Positions 1-7,863 of a stretch of DNA of 64,000 nt are shown piece after piece. The notes under the pieces were generated by a model. It ran no database searches. It was not told the origin of the DNA and saw only the letters and a program-made list of their open reading frames with translations. Numbering within the stretch: position 1 is the stretch's first letter; every line of letters begins with the position of its first letter. Made by a program: the position numbers and the translations under genes. The stretch is from positions 682,001 through 746,000 of the forward strand of contig NZ_JALAHQ010000001.1 of NCBI RefSeq assembly GCF_036983985.1. Direction: 5' to 3'. The stretch comes from Alishewanella metallidurans (GTDB taxonomy: Bacteria; Pseudomonadota; Gammaproteobacteria; Enterobacterales; Alteromonadaceae).

Positions 1-1
1 G

Positions 2-712
2 CATCGTAAAGCACGTCAGGATGCTAAAAAAAGTAAAATTTTCACAAAAATTATCCGCGAGCTTACGGTTGCTGCAAGGCAAAACCCCGATGTCACTATG
101 AACCCTCGTCTGCGCTTAGCCGTAGATAAAGCCTTATCTGAAAACATGACGCGTGACACCATTGACCGAGCGGTAAAGCGCGGTGCTGGCGCTAGTGAAG
201 GTGAGAACTACGAAGAGCTGGTTTATGAAGGCTATGGTCCAAATGGTGTCGCCGTAATTGTTGAAACCATGACCGATAATCATAAGCGTACCGTAGCTGA
301 TGTGCGTCACGCGTTTACTAAACACGGTGGCAGTTTAGGTACGTCTGGCTCAGTAGCTTATTTATTTACCCGACGAGGTATATTGGTATTTGCGCCAGAC
401 ACGGATGAAGATGCCTTAATGGAAGTCGCATTAAATGCCGGCGCTGAAGATATTGTCAGTGATGCTGATGGCAGTATTGAGGTATTTACCACGGTAGATA
501 CCTTCACCGATGTTAAAGATGCACTGTCTGCTGCTGGTTTTAATGCCGATAGTAGTGACGTTACCTTGGTACCTGCAACCCGAGCAGAAGTGGATGCTGA
601 ACATGTTACGGCATTTTTTAAGTTGCTTGATCAACTTGAAGATTCGGATGACGTGCAAAACGTTTACCACAATGCCGAGATCAGTGATGAGCTGATGGCA
701 GAGCATAGTTAA
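2..712 (+). CDS. yebC: YebC/PmpR/TACO1-family protein, 5' end outside window
   Basis: YebC-family proteins have been described as transcriptional regulators and, more recently, as ribosome-associated translation factors. The frame is open from base 2, and its first residues (HRKARQDAKKSKIFTK) match the lysine-rich start of the family, so about eleven residues and the start codon lie upstream of the window. The ATG at 98 is internal. About 236 residues are visible, including the conserved DTIDRAVKRG, YEGYGPNGVAV and TDNHKRT blocks. The stop is two bases before the GTG of ruvC, so the two are probably cotranscribed. The order yebC-ruvCAB is common in gammaproteobacteria. A second paralogue lies at 19062-19766. 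Confidence 0.95.
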   Translation, partial: HRKARQDAKKSKIFTKIIRELTVAARQNPDVTMNPRLRLAVDKALSENMTRDTIDRAVKRGAGASEGENYEELVYEGYGPNGVAVIVETMTDNHKRTVADVRHAFTKHGGSLGTSGSVAYLFTRRGILVFAPDTDEDALMEVALNAGAEDIVSDADGSIEVFTTVDTFTDVKDALSAAGFNADSSDVTLVPATRAEVDAEHVTAFFKLLDQLEDSDDVQNVYHNAEISDELMAEHS

Positions 713-714
713 GC

Positions 715-1239
715 GTGAATATTATTCTGGGTATTGACCCAGGCAGCCGATTAACCGGTTATGGTGTAGTGCGCCAAAATGGTTCTAAATTTGAATACGT
801 TGCCAGTGGCTGTATTCGCCTAAACACTGCCGATTTTCTACCTGAACGGCTGCTTGATATCTTTAATGGTGTTAGTGAAATTATTGCGCAAACCCAACCG
901 ACTATTTTTGCCATTGAACAAGTGTTTATGGCGCGCAACCCTGACTCAGCACTAAAGTTAGGTCAGGCTCGTGGTGCAGCAATAGTTGCGGCAAAAAATG
1001 CGGGGCTAGAGGTGTATGAATACTCAGCGCGGCAGGTTAAACAGTCGGTAGTAGGCACCGGCGCAGCTGATAAAGCGCAGGTGCAACATATGGTGCGCAC
1101 ACTACTAAAGCTGCCGGCTAACCCACAGGCTGACGCTGCCGATGCGCTTGCAGTAGCACTTTGTCATGGGCATACTCAGCAAAGTTTAATTAGCCTAGCC
1201 GGCCAAGCGCGTAAAACCGTGCGTGGTCGTTTACGCTAG
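715..1239 (+). CDS. ruvC: Crossover junction endodeoxyribonuclease RuvC
   Basis: RuvC is the dimeric, Mg2+-dependent nuclease that resolves Holliday junctions during recombinational repair, working with RuvAB. The protein is 174 residues, the usual length. It opens with the family signature IDPGSRLTGYGVV; the expected acidic catalytic residues are D8, E68, D140 and D143. The start is GTG, chosen because it gives MNIILGIDPG, the usual N terminus, two bases after the upstream stop. ruvA follows after 37 bases, so a ruvCAB transcript is likely. No LexA-type operator was seen upstream. Confidence 0.97.
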   Translation: MNIILGIDPGSRLTGYGVVRQNGSKFEYVASGCIRLNTADFLPERLLDIFNGVSEIIAQTQPTIFAIEQVFMARNPDSALKLGQARGAAIVAAKNAGLEVYEYSARQVKQSVVGTGAADKAQVQHMVRTLLKLPANPQADAADALAVALCHGHTQQSLISLAGQARKTVRGRLR

Positions 1240-1276
1240 CATTGGTATTTACTGGGTAGAACCCTAAGCAGACCCT

Positions 1277-1897
1277 ATGATTGGACGTTTACGCGGCATC
1301 TTGCTAGAAAAGCAGGCCCCTGATTTATTAATAGAAGTAGCCGGCGTTGGTTATGAAGTGCAGCTGCCACTTACCAGTTTTTATAAGTTACCGGCGACAG
1401 GCGAAGAAGCCATAATTTATATCCACTTTGTGGTGCGTGAAGACGCGCAGTTGCTTTATGGTTTCGTCAATCAGAACGAACGGGCGCTGTTTCGCCAACT
1501 GATCAAAGCCAATGGTGTTGGCCCAAAATTAGCGCTAACAATATTATCTGGCATGACAGCACAGCAGTTTGTGCACTGTGTACAGCAAAGTGATGTTAGT
1601 ACCTTAGTAAAATTACCTGGTGTCGGCAAAAAAACCGCAGAGCGCTTAGTGGTAGAAATGCGTGACAGGTTAAAAGACTGGGGCGTAGCGCCTAATACGC
1701 CAGTAACCGATGGCATGCTATTGCAAGATGATGAAGCCATATTTAGCCCTGTAGCAACTGCAGAGCAGGACGCAGTAAGTGCTTTAGTTTCATTAGGCTA
1801 CAGCCAGTTACAGGCTGATAAAGCGGTGCGGAAAATTAAACAAAACGATATGAGCAGTGAGCAGCTAATTAAGGCCGCACTGCGGAGCATGATGTAA
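1277..1897 (+). CDS. ruvA: Holliday junction branch migration protein RuvA
   Basis: RuvA binds the four-way junction as a tetramer and loads the RuvB motor. The 206-residue protein has the N-terminal OB fold starting MIGRLRGILLEK, the two helix-hairpin-helix segments (around NGVGPKLALTILSG and LPGVGKKTAERLVVEM) and a C-terminal three-helix domain (about 158-206) that contacts RuvB. It ends three bases before the ruvB ATG, consistent with tight coupling in one operon. Length and order are standard. Confidence 0.97.
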   Translation: MIGRLRGILLEKQAPDLLIEVAGVGYEVQLPLTSFYKLPATGEEAIIYIHFVVREDAQLLYGFVNQNERALFRQLIKANGVGPKLALTILSGMTAQQFVHCVQQSDVSTLVKLPGVGKKTAERLVVEMRDRLKDWGVAPNTPVTDGMLLQDDEAIFSPVATAEQDAVSALVSLGYSQLQADKAVRKIKQNDMSSEQLIKAALRSMM

Positions 1898-1900
1898 ACC

Positions 1901-2911
1901 ATGATAGAAGCCGATCGTTTAATTCAAACCAGTGCCACGCGTGAAGACGAAGTTATTGACCGCGCTATTCGGCCAAAAACGCTTGCCGATTACACTGGGC
2001 AAGAACACGTTTGCCAGCAAATGGCTATTTTTATTGAAGCCGCAAGAAGGCGGGGTGATCCGCTAGATCATCTCTTGATATTTGGCCCGCCAGGCTTGGG
2101 TAAAACTACGCTAGCCATGATTGTCGCCAACGAAATGGGCGTAAACATAAAAAGCACTTCCGGCCCAGTATTAGAAAAAGCGGGCGATTTAGCGGCACTG
2201 TTAACTAACCTTGAACCGAATGATGTGTTATTTATTGACGAAATTCATCGCTTAAGCCCGATAGTTGAAGAAATTCTTTATCCCGCGATGGAAGACTATC
2301 AGCTAGATATTATGATTGGCGAAGGTCCTGCTGCGCGCTCTATCAAGCTCGACTTGCCGCCGTTTACCTTAGTAGGTGCGACCACTAGAGCTGGGGCGTT
2401 AACCTCGCCATTGCGAGACCGCTTTGGCATTGTGCAGCGTTTAGAATTTTATAAAGTAGAAGAGCTTACGCAAATTATTATGCGTTCAGCGCACTTTCTT
2501 AATTTAGTATTAGACGAAGCAGGCGCTTCTGAAATTGCCAAGCGCTCGCGCGGCACGCCGCGTATTGCTAATCGGTTATTACGTCGGGTGCGCGATTACG
2601 CCCAAGTTAAAGCTGACGGTCAAGTGACGGTGGCGGTGGCCGCAGAAGCTTTACAAATGGTTGATGTTGACGCCGAAGGTTTTGATTACATGGATCGCAA
2701 GTTAATACTGGCCATTATTGAAAAATTTATGGGAGGGCCAGTGGGTCTAGATAACCTTGCCGCGGCTATAGGCGAAGAAAAAGACACCATCGAAGATGTG
2801 ATCGAACCCTTTTTAATTCAGCAAGGTTTTATTCAGCGCACACCTCGAGGCCGTATTGCTTCACCTCGTGCGTATTTACACTTTGGTTTTGATTTGCCAA
2901 AAACAGAATAA
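1901..2911 (+). CDS. ruvB: Holliday junction branch migration ATPase RuvB
   Basis: RuvB is the hexameric AAA+ motor that drives branch migration at RuvA-bound junctions. The 336 residues contain Walker A GPPGLGKTT (62-70), Walker B IDEIH (112-116), the sensor-1 segment GATTRAG and the arginine-finger region SPLRDRFG, followed by the C-terminal winged helix ending in the RTPRGRIASPRAY segment. It is the last gene of the ruvCAB group. The hairpin just downstream at 2918-2936 has its T-run on the minus strand only, so it does not look like the terminator of this gene. Confidence 0.98.
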   Translation: MIEADRLIQTSATREDEVIDRAIRPKTLADYTGQEHVCQQMAIFIEAARRRGDPLDHLLIFGPPGLGKTTLAMIVANEMGVNIKSTSGPVLEKAGDLAALLTNLEPNDVLFIDEIHRLSPIVEEILYPAMEDYQLDIMIGEGPAARSIKLDLPPFTLVGATTRAGALTSPLRDRFGIVQRLEFYKVEELTQIIMRSAHFLNLVLDEAGASEIAKRSRGTPRIANRLLRRVRDYAQVKADGQVTVAVAAEALQMVDVDAEGFDYMDRKLILAIIEKFMGGPVGLDNLAAAIGEEKDTIEDVIEPFLIQQGFIQRTPRGRIASPRAYLHFGFDLPKTE

Positions 2912-2936
2912 AAAAAAGCCCACTCAGTGAGTGGGC
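2911..2936 (-). terminator. Rho-independent terminator of the candidate sRNA (minus strand)
   Basis: The arms GCCCACT and AGTGGGC enclose a five-base loop. Read on the minus strand the hairpin is followed by an unbroken T-run (A-run at 2911-2917 on the plus strand). On the plus strand the following bases are not T-rich. This polarity means it terminates a minus-strand transcript, yet no minus-strand protein gene lies upstream of it. Confidence 0.8.
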
Positions 2937-3085
2937 AAAGCAACAAGTTGAAGACGAGCTTCAAAAATCCAGGGAACATGTTAAAACAGCAACAAAATTT
3001 GGTGAAAACACAAACCTTATTACCAAGTGATCTTTACTAAGATTCAGCAGAAGCTCTGCTGTTTCTTTGCGCTAGCTCAGAACAC
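2911..3085 (-). ncRNA. Candidate intergenic small RNA downstream of ruvB
   Basis: A complete minus-strand transcription unit can be read here. It has a sigma70-like promoter (3092-3120), about 175 nt of transcript with no convincing ORF, and a strong terminator. Two perfect hairpins lie inside: a 7-bp stem with arms CAGCAGA/TCTGCTG (3045-3061) and a 6-bp stem TTGAAG/CTTCAA (2948-2964). A CTTGGT..ACCAA pairing brackets a GU-rich segment (about 3000-3015), the kind of single-stranded region many Hfq-binding sRNAs use to pair with mRNAs. A 16-codon ORF begins at 3087, almost at the predicted +1, so a leaderless peptide is possible but weak. I do not recognise the family; it does not resemble 6S RNA or Spot 42, and its similarity to GcvB is limited to GU-richness. 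Confidence 0.55.
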
Positions 3086-3091
3086 ATGCGT

Positions 3092-3120
3092 ATGATAGTT
3101 ACTTAGAGTAATAACTTCAA
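3092..3120 (-). promoter_or_regulatory. Sigma70-like promoter of the candidate sRNA
   Basis: On the minus strand TTGAAG (3115-3120) is separated by exactly 17 bases from TATCAT (3092-3097). The expected start is near 3085. It points away from ybgC and into the region that ends at the minus-strand terminator at 2911-2936. Confidence 0.6.
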
Positions 3121-3490
3121 ACGAGAAAAATTAGCTCTTTGCCATTAAAAAAACTAATGAATTCTTGTGCTGATTAAAGGTAAATTTAAATAGGGCAGTG
3201 ATACGGCCAGCTTTAGAGCCGTCTATTCATGCAAGGTTAATTTAAAACGCGGATTATAGGACGCATTACTTTTTATTAATGTAGTTCAGTATTGTCTGTT
3301 CGTCGCTCTAAACTGTGTTTTGGTCGGCAAGATGAAAATAGTGAAACTAATTGTGTAAATAGTAGTCAACAGAAACGCTATAAAAATACAAGTAGCCGTG
3401 AAAGAAAAATATAGTTAGGTTTCGCTTGCACAAGTGATTGAGTTACTACCTTGGCGCATTTATCATATACAACAATTAAAGCGAATAGTC
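3121..3490. other. AT-rich intergenic stretch upstream of ybgC-tol
   Basis: No gene was recognised in these 370 bases. They should hold the promoter(s) of the ybgC-tol operon. The best -10 candidate is TATAAA at 3379-3384, but it has no convincing -35 at normal spacing. A small ACGGC/GCCGT inverted repeat sits at 3203-3222. The ybgC frame is open back to 3434, but that extension has no family counterpart. Confidence 0.5.
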
Positions 3491-3901
3491 ATGTCTGAAA
3501 CAATCTTTACATTCCCCGTACGCGTGTACTACGAAGATACCGATGCTGGTGGGATTGTTTACTACGCAAATTATTTAAAATTTTTTGAAAGAGCGCGCAC
3601 CGAATGGCTGCGCGCCCTAGGTGTTGAGCAAGATTTGTTATTGTCAAAAAATATTGCTTTTGTTGTTACGCAAGTTTTAATGGATTATAAAAAGCCGGCA
3701 AAATTTAATGATTTATTGACGGTTTCTAGTCAAATCAGTACTTTAAAACAAGTCAGTATGGTTTTTGCGCAAAATGTGTACAATAGTAACGGCGAACTAC
3801 ATTGCTCGGCACAAATTAAAGTAGCCTGTGTTGAAGTACAAGAAATGAAAGCTAGGGCAATTCCAGCAGAAGTATTAGAGGTGTTAAAACGTGGCAGGTA
3901 A
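3491..3901 (+). CDS. ybgC: Tol-Pal system-associated acyl-CoA thioesterase YbgC
   Basis: YbgC is a hotdog-fold acyl-CoA thioesterase encoded with the Tol-Pal genes; its link to the complex is thought to involve phospholipid metabolism. From the ATG at 3491 it is 136 residues, the normal family size. An earlier in-frame start at 3434 would add 19 residues not found in the family. The active-site segment YYEDTDAGGIVYYANYLKF carries the conserved catalytic Asp. Its end overlaps the GTG start of tolQ by 11 bases, showing translational coupling to the Tol operon. Confidence 0.93.
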   Translation: MSETIFTFPVRVYYEDTDAGGIVYYANYLKFFERARTEWLRALGVEQDLLLSKNIAFVVTQVLMDYKKPAKFNDLLTVSSQISTLKQVSMVFAQNVYNSNGELHCSAQIKVACVEVQEMKARAIPAEVLEVLKRGR

Positions 3902-4580
3902 AATTTCGATTTTAAGTTTACTTATAGAAGCCAGCTTTGTAGTGCAATTGGTGATGTTAATTTTGCTGGCAATGTCGGTAATGTCGTGGACCATGATTTT
4001 TCGCCGTCGTAAGGCCTTAAGTGATGCTGTGACTGAAGCGAAAAAATTTGAAGACAAGTTTTGGTCAGGTATTGATTTATCTAAGTTATATAACGAAGTT
4101 AGCGCGCGCAATAATAATCATGGTTTAGAAACCCTGTTTAAGTCAGGCTTTAAAGAGTTTGCCCGCTTGCATAAAACCAACAGTCGTCAACCTGCCGCAG
4201 TAATGGAAGGCACGCAGCGCGCGATGCGGGTTGGTTTGTCTCGCGAAGTCGAGCGACTAGAAATGCATTTGCCGTTTTTAGCTACTGTAGGCTCGATTAG
4301 TCCCTATATCGGTTTATTTGGTACGGTATGGGGCATCATGAATTCATTTATTGCGCTAGGTGCGGTAGAGCAAGCCACATTATCTATGGTAGCACCAGGT
4401 ATTGCTGAGGCGCTTATTGCTACCGCTATTGGTTTATTTGCCGCAATACCCGCTGTTATTGCTTACAATAAGTTTTCGCATCAGGTCGAATCATTAGAAA
4501 GCAGCTATGCCAACTTTGTTGAAGAATTTGCAAATATTTTGCATCGTCAAGCTGTGTCTAGCAGTGGAGATGCGGCCTAA
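3891..4580 (+). CDS. tolQ: Tol-Pal system inner-membrane protein TolQ
   Basis: TolQ forms the proton-driven inner-membrane motor with TolR that energises TolA and supports outer-membrane constriction at division. The 229-residue protein has three membrane segments (about 12-34, 128-152 and 166-192) with the conserved GLFGTVWGIM and PGIAEALIATAIGLFAAIPA blocks of the TolQ/ExbB/MotA family. The start is GTG at 3891, inside the end of ybgC. Its stop shares one base with the tolR start (TAATG), as expected for a tightly coupled operon. Confidence 0.97.
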   Translation: MAGKISILSLLIEASFVVQLVMLILLAMSVMSWTMIFRRRKALSDAVTEAKKFEDKFWSGIDLSKLYNEVSARNNNHGLETLFKSGFKEFARLHKTNSRQPAAVMEGTQRAMRVGLSREVERLEMHLPFLATVGSISPYIGLFGTVWGIMNSFIALGAVEQATLSMVAPGIAEALIATAIGLFAAIPAVIAYNKFSHQVESLESSYANFVEEFANILHRQAVSSSGDAA

Positions 4581-5011
4581 TGTATGTACGGAAGAAGCGA
4601 CGATTAAAGGCAGAAATTAACGTCGTGCCTTACATTGACGTTATGTTAGTGCTGTTGGTCATATTTATGATTACCACACCACTGATTACCCAAGGGGTAA
4701 AAGTGGAATTACCTAAATCTGACGCTCAGCCTATAAAGCAGATGCAAGATGGTAAAACACCCTTAGTGGCGACGGTAGATCAAGATGGGCTGTATTACTT
4801 TGAAAAAGACAGTAAACAGCAAGGCCCGTTTACCGCTGCTGAGTTAACGGTAGAAGTAGCCAGCTGGTTGAAAATTGAGCCTGGCACTCAAGTAATTGTT
4901 AAAGGTGATGGCAGAGTAACCTACGACGCCATTATCCGCTTAATTAATGTATTAAAAGGCGCCGGTGCACCTGCAGTTGGTTTAATGACCGATAACCTGG
5001 ACTCGAAGTGA
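4580..5011 (+). CDS. tolR: Tol-Pal system protein TolR
   Basis: TolR is the ExbD/TolR partner of TolQ. It has one membrane segment (about 15-34) and a periplasmic domain. The 143 residues open with basic residues and then NVVPYIDVMLVLLVIFM, where D20 is the conserved membrane aspartate that takes part in proton flow. The periplasmic domain (about 40-140) has the usual VIVKGDGRVTYD segment. The start overlaps tolQ by one base, and tolA follows after one base. Confidence 0.97.
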   Translation: MYVRKKRRLKAEINVVPYIDVMLVLLVIFMITTPLITQGVKVELPKSDAQPIKQMQDGKTPLVATVDQDGLYYFEKDSKQQGPFTAAELTVEVASWLKIEPGTQVIVKGDGRVTYDAIIRLINVLKGAGAPAVGLMTDNLDSK

Positions 5012-5012
5012 T

Positions 5013-5930
5013 ATGTCAGTGAAAGTTGACCCGCCACTAGCAAAATCGTTTGGGCTGCATTTAGTTATTCTGCTGTTATTAGTTTTTGGTGCTGATTTTT
5101 CCAGTACGCCAGAAATGGTTACGGTAAGTTTAGAGTCTGAAGGCAAAGCACCAATAGAAGCGGTAGCGGTAGATGAAAAGGCACTGAATGAACGCGTGCA
5201 GCAAATGCAAAAAGAACGTGATTCAGTTAAAGCAGCCGAAGAAAAGCGTATTCGTGATTTAGAGCGACGTGCTGAGCAGGCAGAAAAAAATCGTACCGCT
5301 GAAGAGCAGCGTCTAAAGCGCGTAGCGGAAGAAAAACGCCAAGCAGACGCCGAGGCTAAGCAAGCTAAAGCTGCTGCTGCAGATGCAAAAAAACTGCAAC
5401 AGCAAGAAAACGCCAAGGCAAAACAAGCTGAAGAAGCGCGTAAAGCTAAAGAGCAAGAACGTAAACAAGCCGAAGATGCAGCCAAAGCAGCCGAGCAAAA
5501 GCGTAAAGCTGAGCAAGATGCAGCAGAAAAGGCTAAAGCAGAGCGTGAACGCCAAGCGGCCGAAGCTAAGCAAAAAGCTGAGCAAGAACGTTCAATGCAA
5601 GAACAAATGGAAAAAGAAGCCCAAGCACGCTCAGCTGCGCGCTCAAAGCAAGCAGCAACAGAAGTGCAACGTTACATTGCCTTGATTTCTGATGCAGTTG
5701 ACCGGGCGTTGTACAAAGACGAGAGTATGCGTGGCAAGTCATGTTCAGTGAACATTCGTTTGGCAACAACAGGTTTTGTTACTAATGTTAAGGTGCTTGG
5801 TGGTGATAGTAACGTATGTGATTCAGCAGTACGTGCCATTAATCGTATCGGCAGTATGCCAATGTCATCAGAACCAGATGTGTATGAAAAGTTGAAAGAC
5901 ATAACATTTAGGGTGGAGCCAAAGTTTTGA
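5013..5930 (+). CDS. tolA: Cell envelope integrity protein TolA
   Basis: TolA spans the periplasm and links the TolQR motor to Pal and TolB. The 305-residue protein shows the three expected parts: an N-terminal membrane helix (about 13-28) carrying the SxxxH motif (S12-H16) that contacts TolQR, a very long Ala/Lys/Glu/Gln-rich helical region (about 50-215), and a C-terminal globular domain (about 216-305) with the Cys pair in GKSCSVNIRL and DSNVCDSAVRAI. The repetitive middle produces long false ORFs in other frames. The tga stop overlaps the TTG start of tolB. Confidence 0.96.
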   Translation: MSVKVDPPLAKSFGLHLVILLLLVFGADFSSTPEMVTVSLESEGKAPIEAVAVDEKALNERVQQMQKERDSVKAAEEKRIRDLERRAEQAEKNRTAEEQRLKRVAEEKRQADAEAKQAKAAAADAKKLQQQENAKAKQAEEARKAKEQERKQAEDAAKAAEQKRKAEQDAAEKAKAERERQAAEAKQKAEQERSMQEQMEKEAQARSAARSKQAATEVQRYIALISDAVDRALYKDESMRGKSCSVNIRLATTGFVTNVKVLGGDSNVCDSAVRAINRIGSMPMSSEPDVYEKLKDITFRVEPKF

Positions 5931-7273
5931 ATATAGTTAAGTTATTGAGTGTTTTATTCGTTGCATTATTGTTTAGTGTAAAAGTGCAAGCATCGTTAGA
6001 GATCGTCATTACTGGTGGTGTTGATTCAGGCCGGCCAATTGCAATAGTGCCATTTACGTTTAAAGGTGCAACTTTGCCTAATCAGCGGCTGGACGAAATT
6101 GTTGCTGCCGACTTAATGCGCAGTGGCAAGTTTAGCCCGTTGACCAGTATTAAAATGCCACAGCGGCCACAAAATGCCGCACAGGTAGACTTTGCCGCAT
6201 GGGCAAAAGAAGGCGTTGAAGCCATAGTTGTAGGCCAAATTACCGAAGTTGGTATTGATCGTTACTCAGTAAGCTTTGAGCTAATAGACATATTAAAAGG
6301 CAGTAGCGGTGCTAATAGGCAAGCATTAAATGCTGGACGTATAGTTAGTAGTGGCGATTTTATTTTAGATAGTCGCGAAACAACAATAAATGGCAGCCAG
6401 TTTCGCCAGTACGCACATCGCATTAGTGACATAGTATACGAGAAGTTAACCGGTGAACGCGGTGCATTTTTAACAAAAATTGCTTATGTCTTGGTAAACC
6501 GCAAATTAGAGTTCTCGCATCAGTTGGTGGTTGCTGATTATGACGGTGCTAACGAGCAAGTGTTGTTGCGCTCAAAAGAGCCATTAATGTCGCCAAGTTG
6601 GTCGCCGGATGGCACTAAGCTGGCGTATGTCACTTTTGAAAAGCGTCAATCACAAATTTATATACAAGATATTTATACTGGCCGTCGTTCAATGTTAAGT
6701 AGTACGCCTGGTATTAATGGTGCGCCAGTATGGTCACCGGATGGTAAAAAGATGGCCATGGTGTTGTCAAAAGATGGCAATACTGAAATCTATACTATGG
6801 ACGTTAACAGCAAAGCCTTAACTCGGTTAACTAACCATAGGGCAATTGATACTGAGCCATCTTGGTCGCCAGATGGTAAGGAGCTGTTGTTCAGTTCTGA
6901 GCGCGGTGGCAATCCACAACTTTATAGCGTAAATTTATTAACAGGAGCGACCAAACGTTTGACCTTTGAAGGTGAAATGAATTTGGCTGGCTCTTATACA
7001 CCGGATGGTAATTCGGTGGTGATGGTTAACCGTATTCGGGGGCAGTATAATATTGCAAAAATGGACCGTAAAACCCACTTTTTGCAAGTATTAACCAAAA
7101 CTACTCTGGATGAGTCACCTAGCGTGGCACCAAACGGTTCAATGATCATTTACAGCACTATGCATGGTTCTATGCAAGTGTTAGCACTGGTTTCTATGGA
7201 TGGTCGTTTTAAAGCACGACTACCGGCGGTTGAAGGACAAGTTAAATCGCCGGCTTGGTCGCCGTTTTTATAG
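5927..7273 (+). CDS. tolB: Tol-Pal system beta-propeller protein TolB
   Basis: TolB is the periplasmic protein that binds Pal and is released by TolA. The 448 residues comprise a signal peptide (about 1-22, cleavage after VQA), an N-terminal alpha/beta domain, and a six-bladed propeller whose blades repeat SPSWSPDGTKLAY-type sequences (APVWSPDGKK, EPSWSPDGKE and so on). The start is an unusual TTG that overlaps the tolA stop (TTGA), chosen because it gives a normal signal peptide. pal follows after a 44-base gap with its own ribosome-binding site. Confidence 0.96.
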   Translation: MNIVKLLSVLFVALLFSVKVQASLEIVITGGVDSGRPIAIVPFTFKGATLPNQRLDEIVAADLMRSGKFSPLTSIKMPQRPQNAAQVDFAAWAKEGVEAIVVGQITEVGIDRYSVSFELIDILKGSSGANRQALNAGRIVSSGDFILDSRETTINGSQFRQYAHRISDIVYEKLTGERGAFLTKIAYVLVNRKLEFSHQLVVADYDGANEQVLLRSKEPLMSPSWSPDGTKLAYVTFEKRQSQIYIQDIYTGRRSMLSSTPGINGAPVWSPDGKKMAMVLSKDGNTEIYTMDVNSKALTRLTNHRAIDTEPSWSPDGKELLFSSERGGNPQLYSVNLLTGATKRLTFEGEMNLAGSYTPDGNSVVMVNRIRGQYNIAKMDRKTHFLQVLTKTTLDESPSVAPNGSMIIYSTMHGSMQVLALVSMDGRFKARLPAVEGQVKSPAWSPFL

Positions 7274-7317
7274 AAAAACAAGATAGTTATTACATTAAAA
7301 TACTAAGGACAAAAGTC

Positions 7318-7836
7318 ATGAAATTAAATAAAGTGTTAAAAGGTTTATTGATCGCATTACCAGTGCTAGCTTTAGCTGCTTGTAGCTCTACATCTTCTAC
7401 TGATCAGTCAGATTCGGATATGGCAGGCCAAGGCAATACAGTTCAAGTTGAAACTGTATCTCAAGGCATGAGCCCAGCAGAACAAATGCGCCAGAAATTA
7501 GAAACGTTGCGTCAAGAAAACACCATCTATTTCGATTTTGATAAAGCTACTGTTCGCTCTGAGTTTATTGAAACTCTGCAAGCTCACGGTGCTTTCTTAA
7601 CTGCTAACCCAAGCGTACGTATTACTGTTGAAGGCCACTCAGATGAGCGCGGCACACCAGAATATAACATCGCATTAGGCGAGCGTCGTGCACAGGCAGT
7701 AGTACAGTATTTACAAAACCTGGGCGTAACATCTGGTCAGATTTCAACGGTAAGCTACGGTGAAGAGAAGCCAGTTGATATGTCACGTTCAGAAGCAGGC
7801 TTTGCCAAGAACCGTCGTGCAGTGTTAGTCTACTAA
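7318..7836 (+). CDS. pal: Peptidoglycan-associated lipoprotein Pal
   Basis: Pal is an outer-membrane lipoprotein that binds peptidoglycan through an OmpA-like domain. From the ATG at 7318, preceded by AAGGAC, it has 172 residues. A lipoprotein signal ends in LALAAC, with the acylated Cys at about residue 22. The OmpA-like domain (about 65-172) includes IYFDFDKATV and the peptidoglycan-binding segment VEGHSDERGTPEYNIALG..R. An upstream in-frame start at 7255 is rejected because it would bury the lipobox. cpoB follows after 27 bases. Confidence 0.97.
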   Translation: MKLNKVLKGLLIALPVLALAACSSTSSTDQSDSDMAGQGNTVQVETVSQGMSPAEQMRQKLETLRQENTIYFDFDKATVRSEFIETLQAHGAFLTANPSVRITVEGHSDERGTPEYNIALGERRAQAVVQYLQNLGVTSGQISTVSYGEEKPVDMSRSEAGFAKNRRAVLVY

Positions 7837-7863
7837 TCTAGACTAATTACTACATAGATACGC

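Noticed and set aside
2918..2936. Hairpin as terminator of ruvB
   Set aside because: On the plus strand no T-run follows the stem; the T-run exists only for minus-strand transcription.
4982..5769. Several long ORFs in other frames across tolA
   Set aside because: They are produced by the repetitive Ala/Lys/Gln codons of the TolA coiled region; tolA itself has family match, operon position and correct ends.
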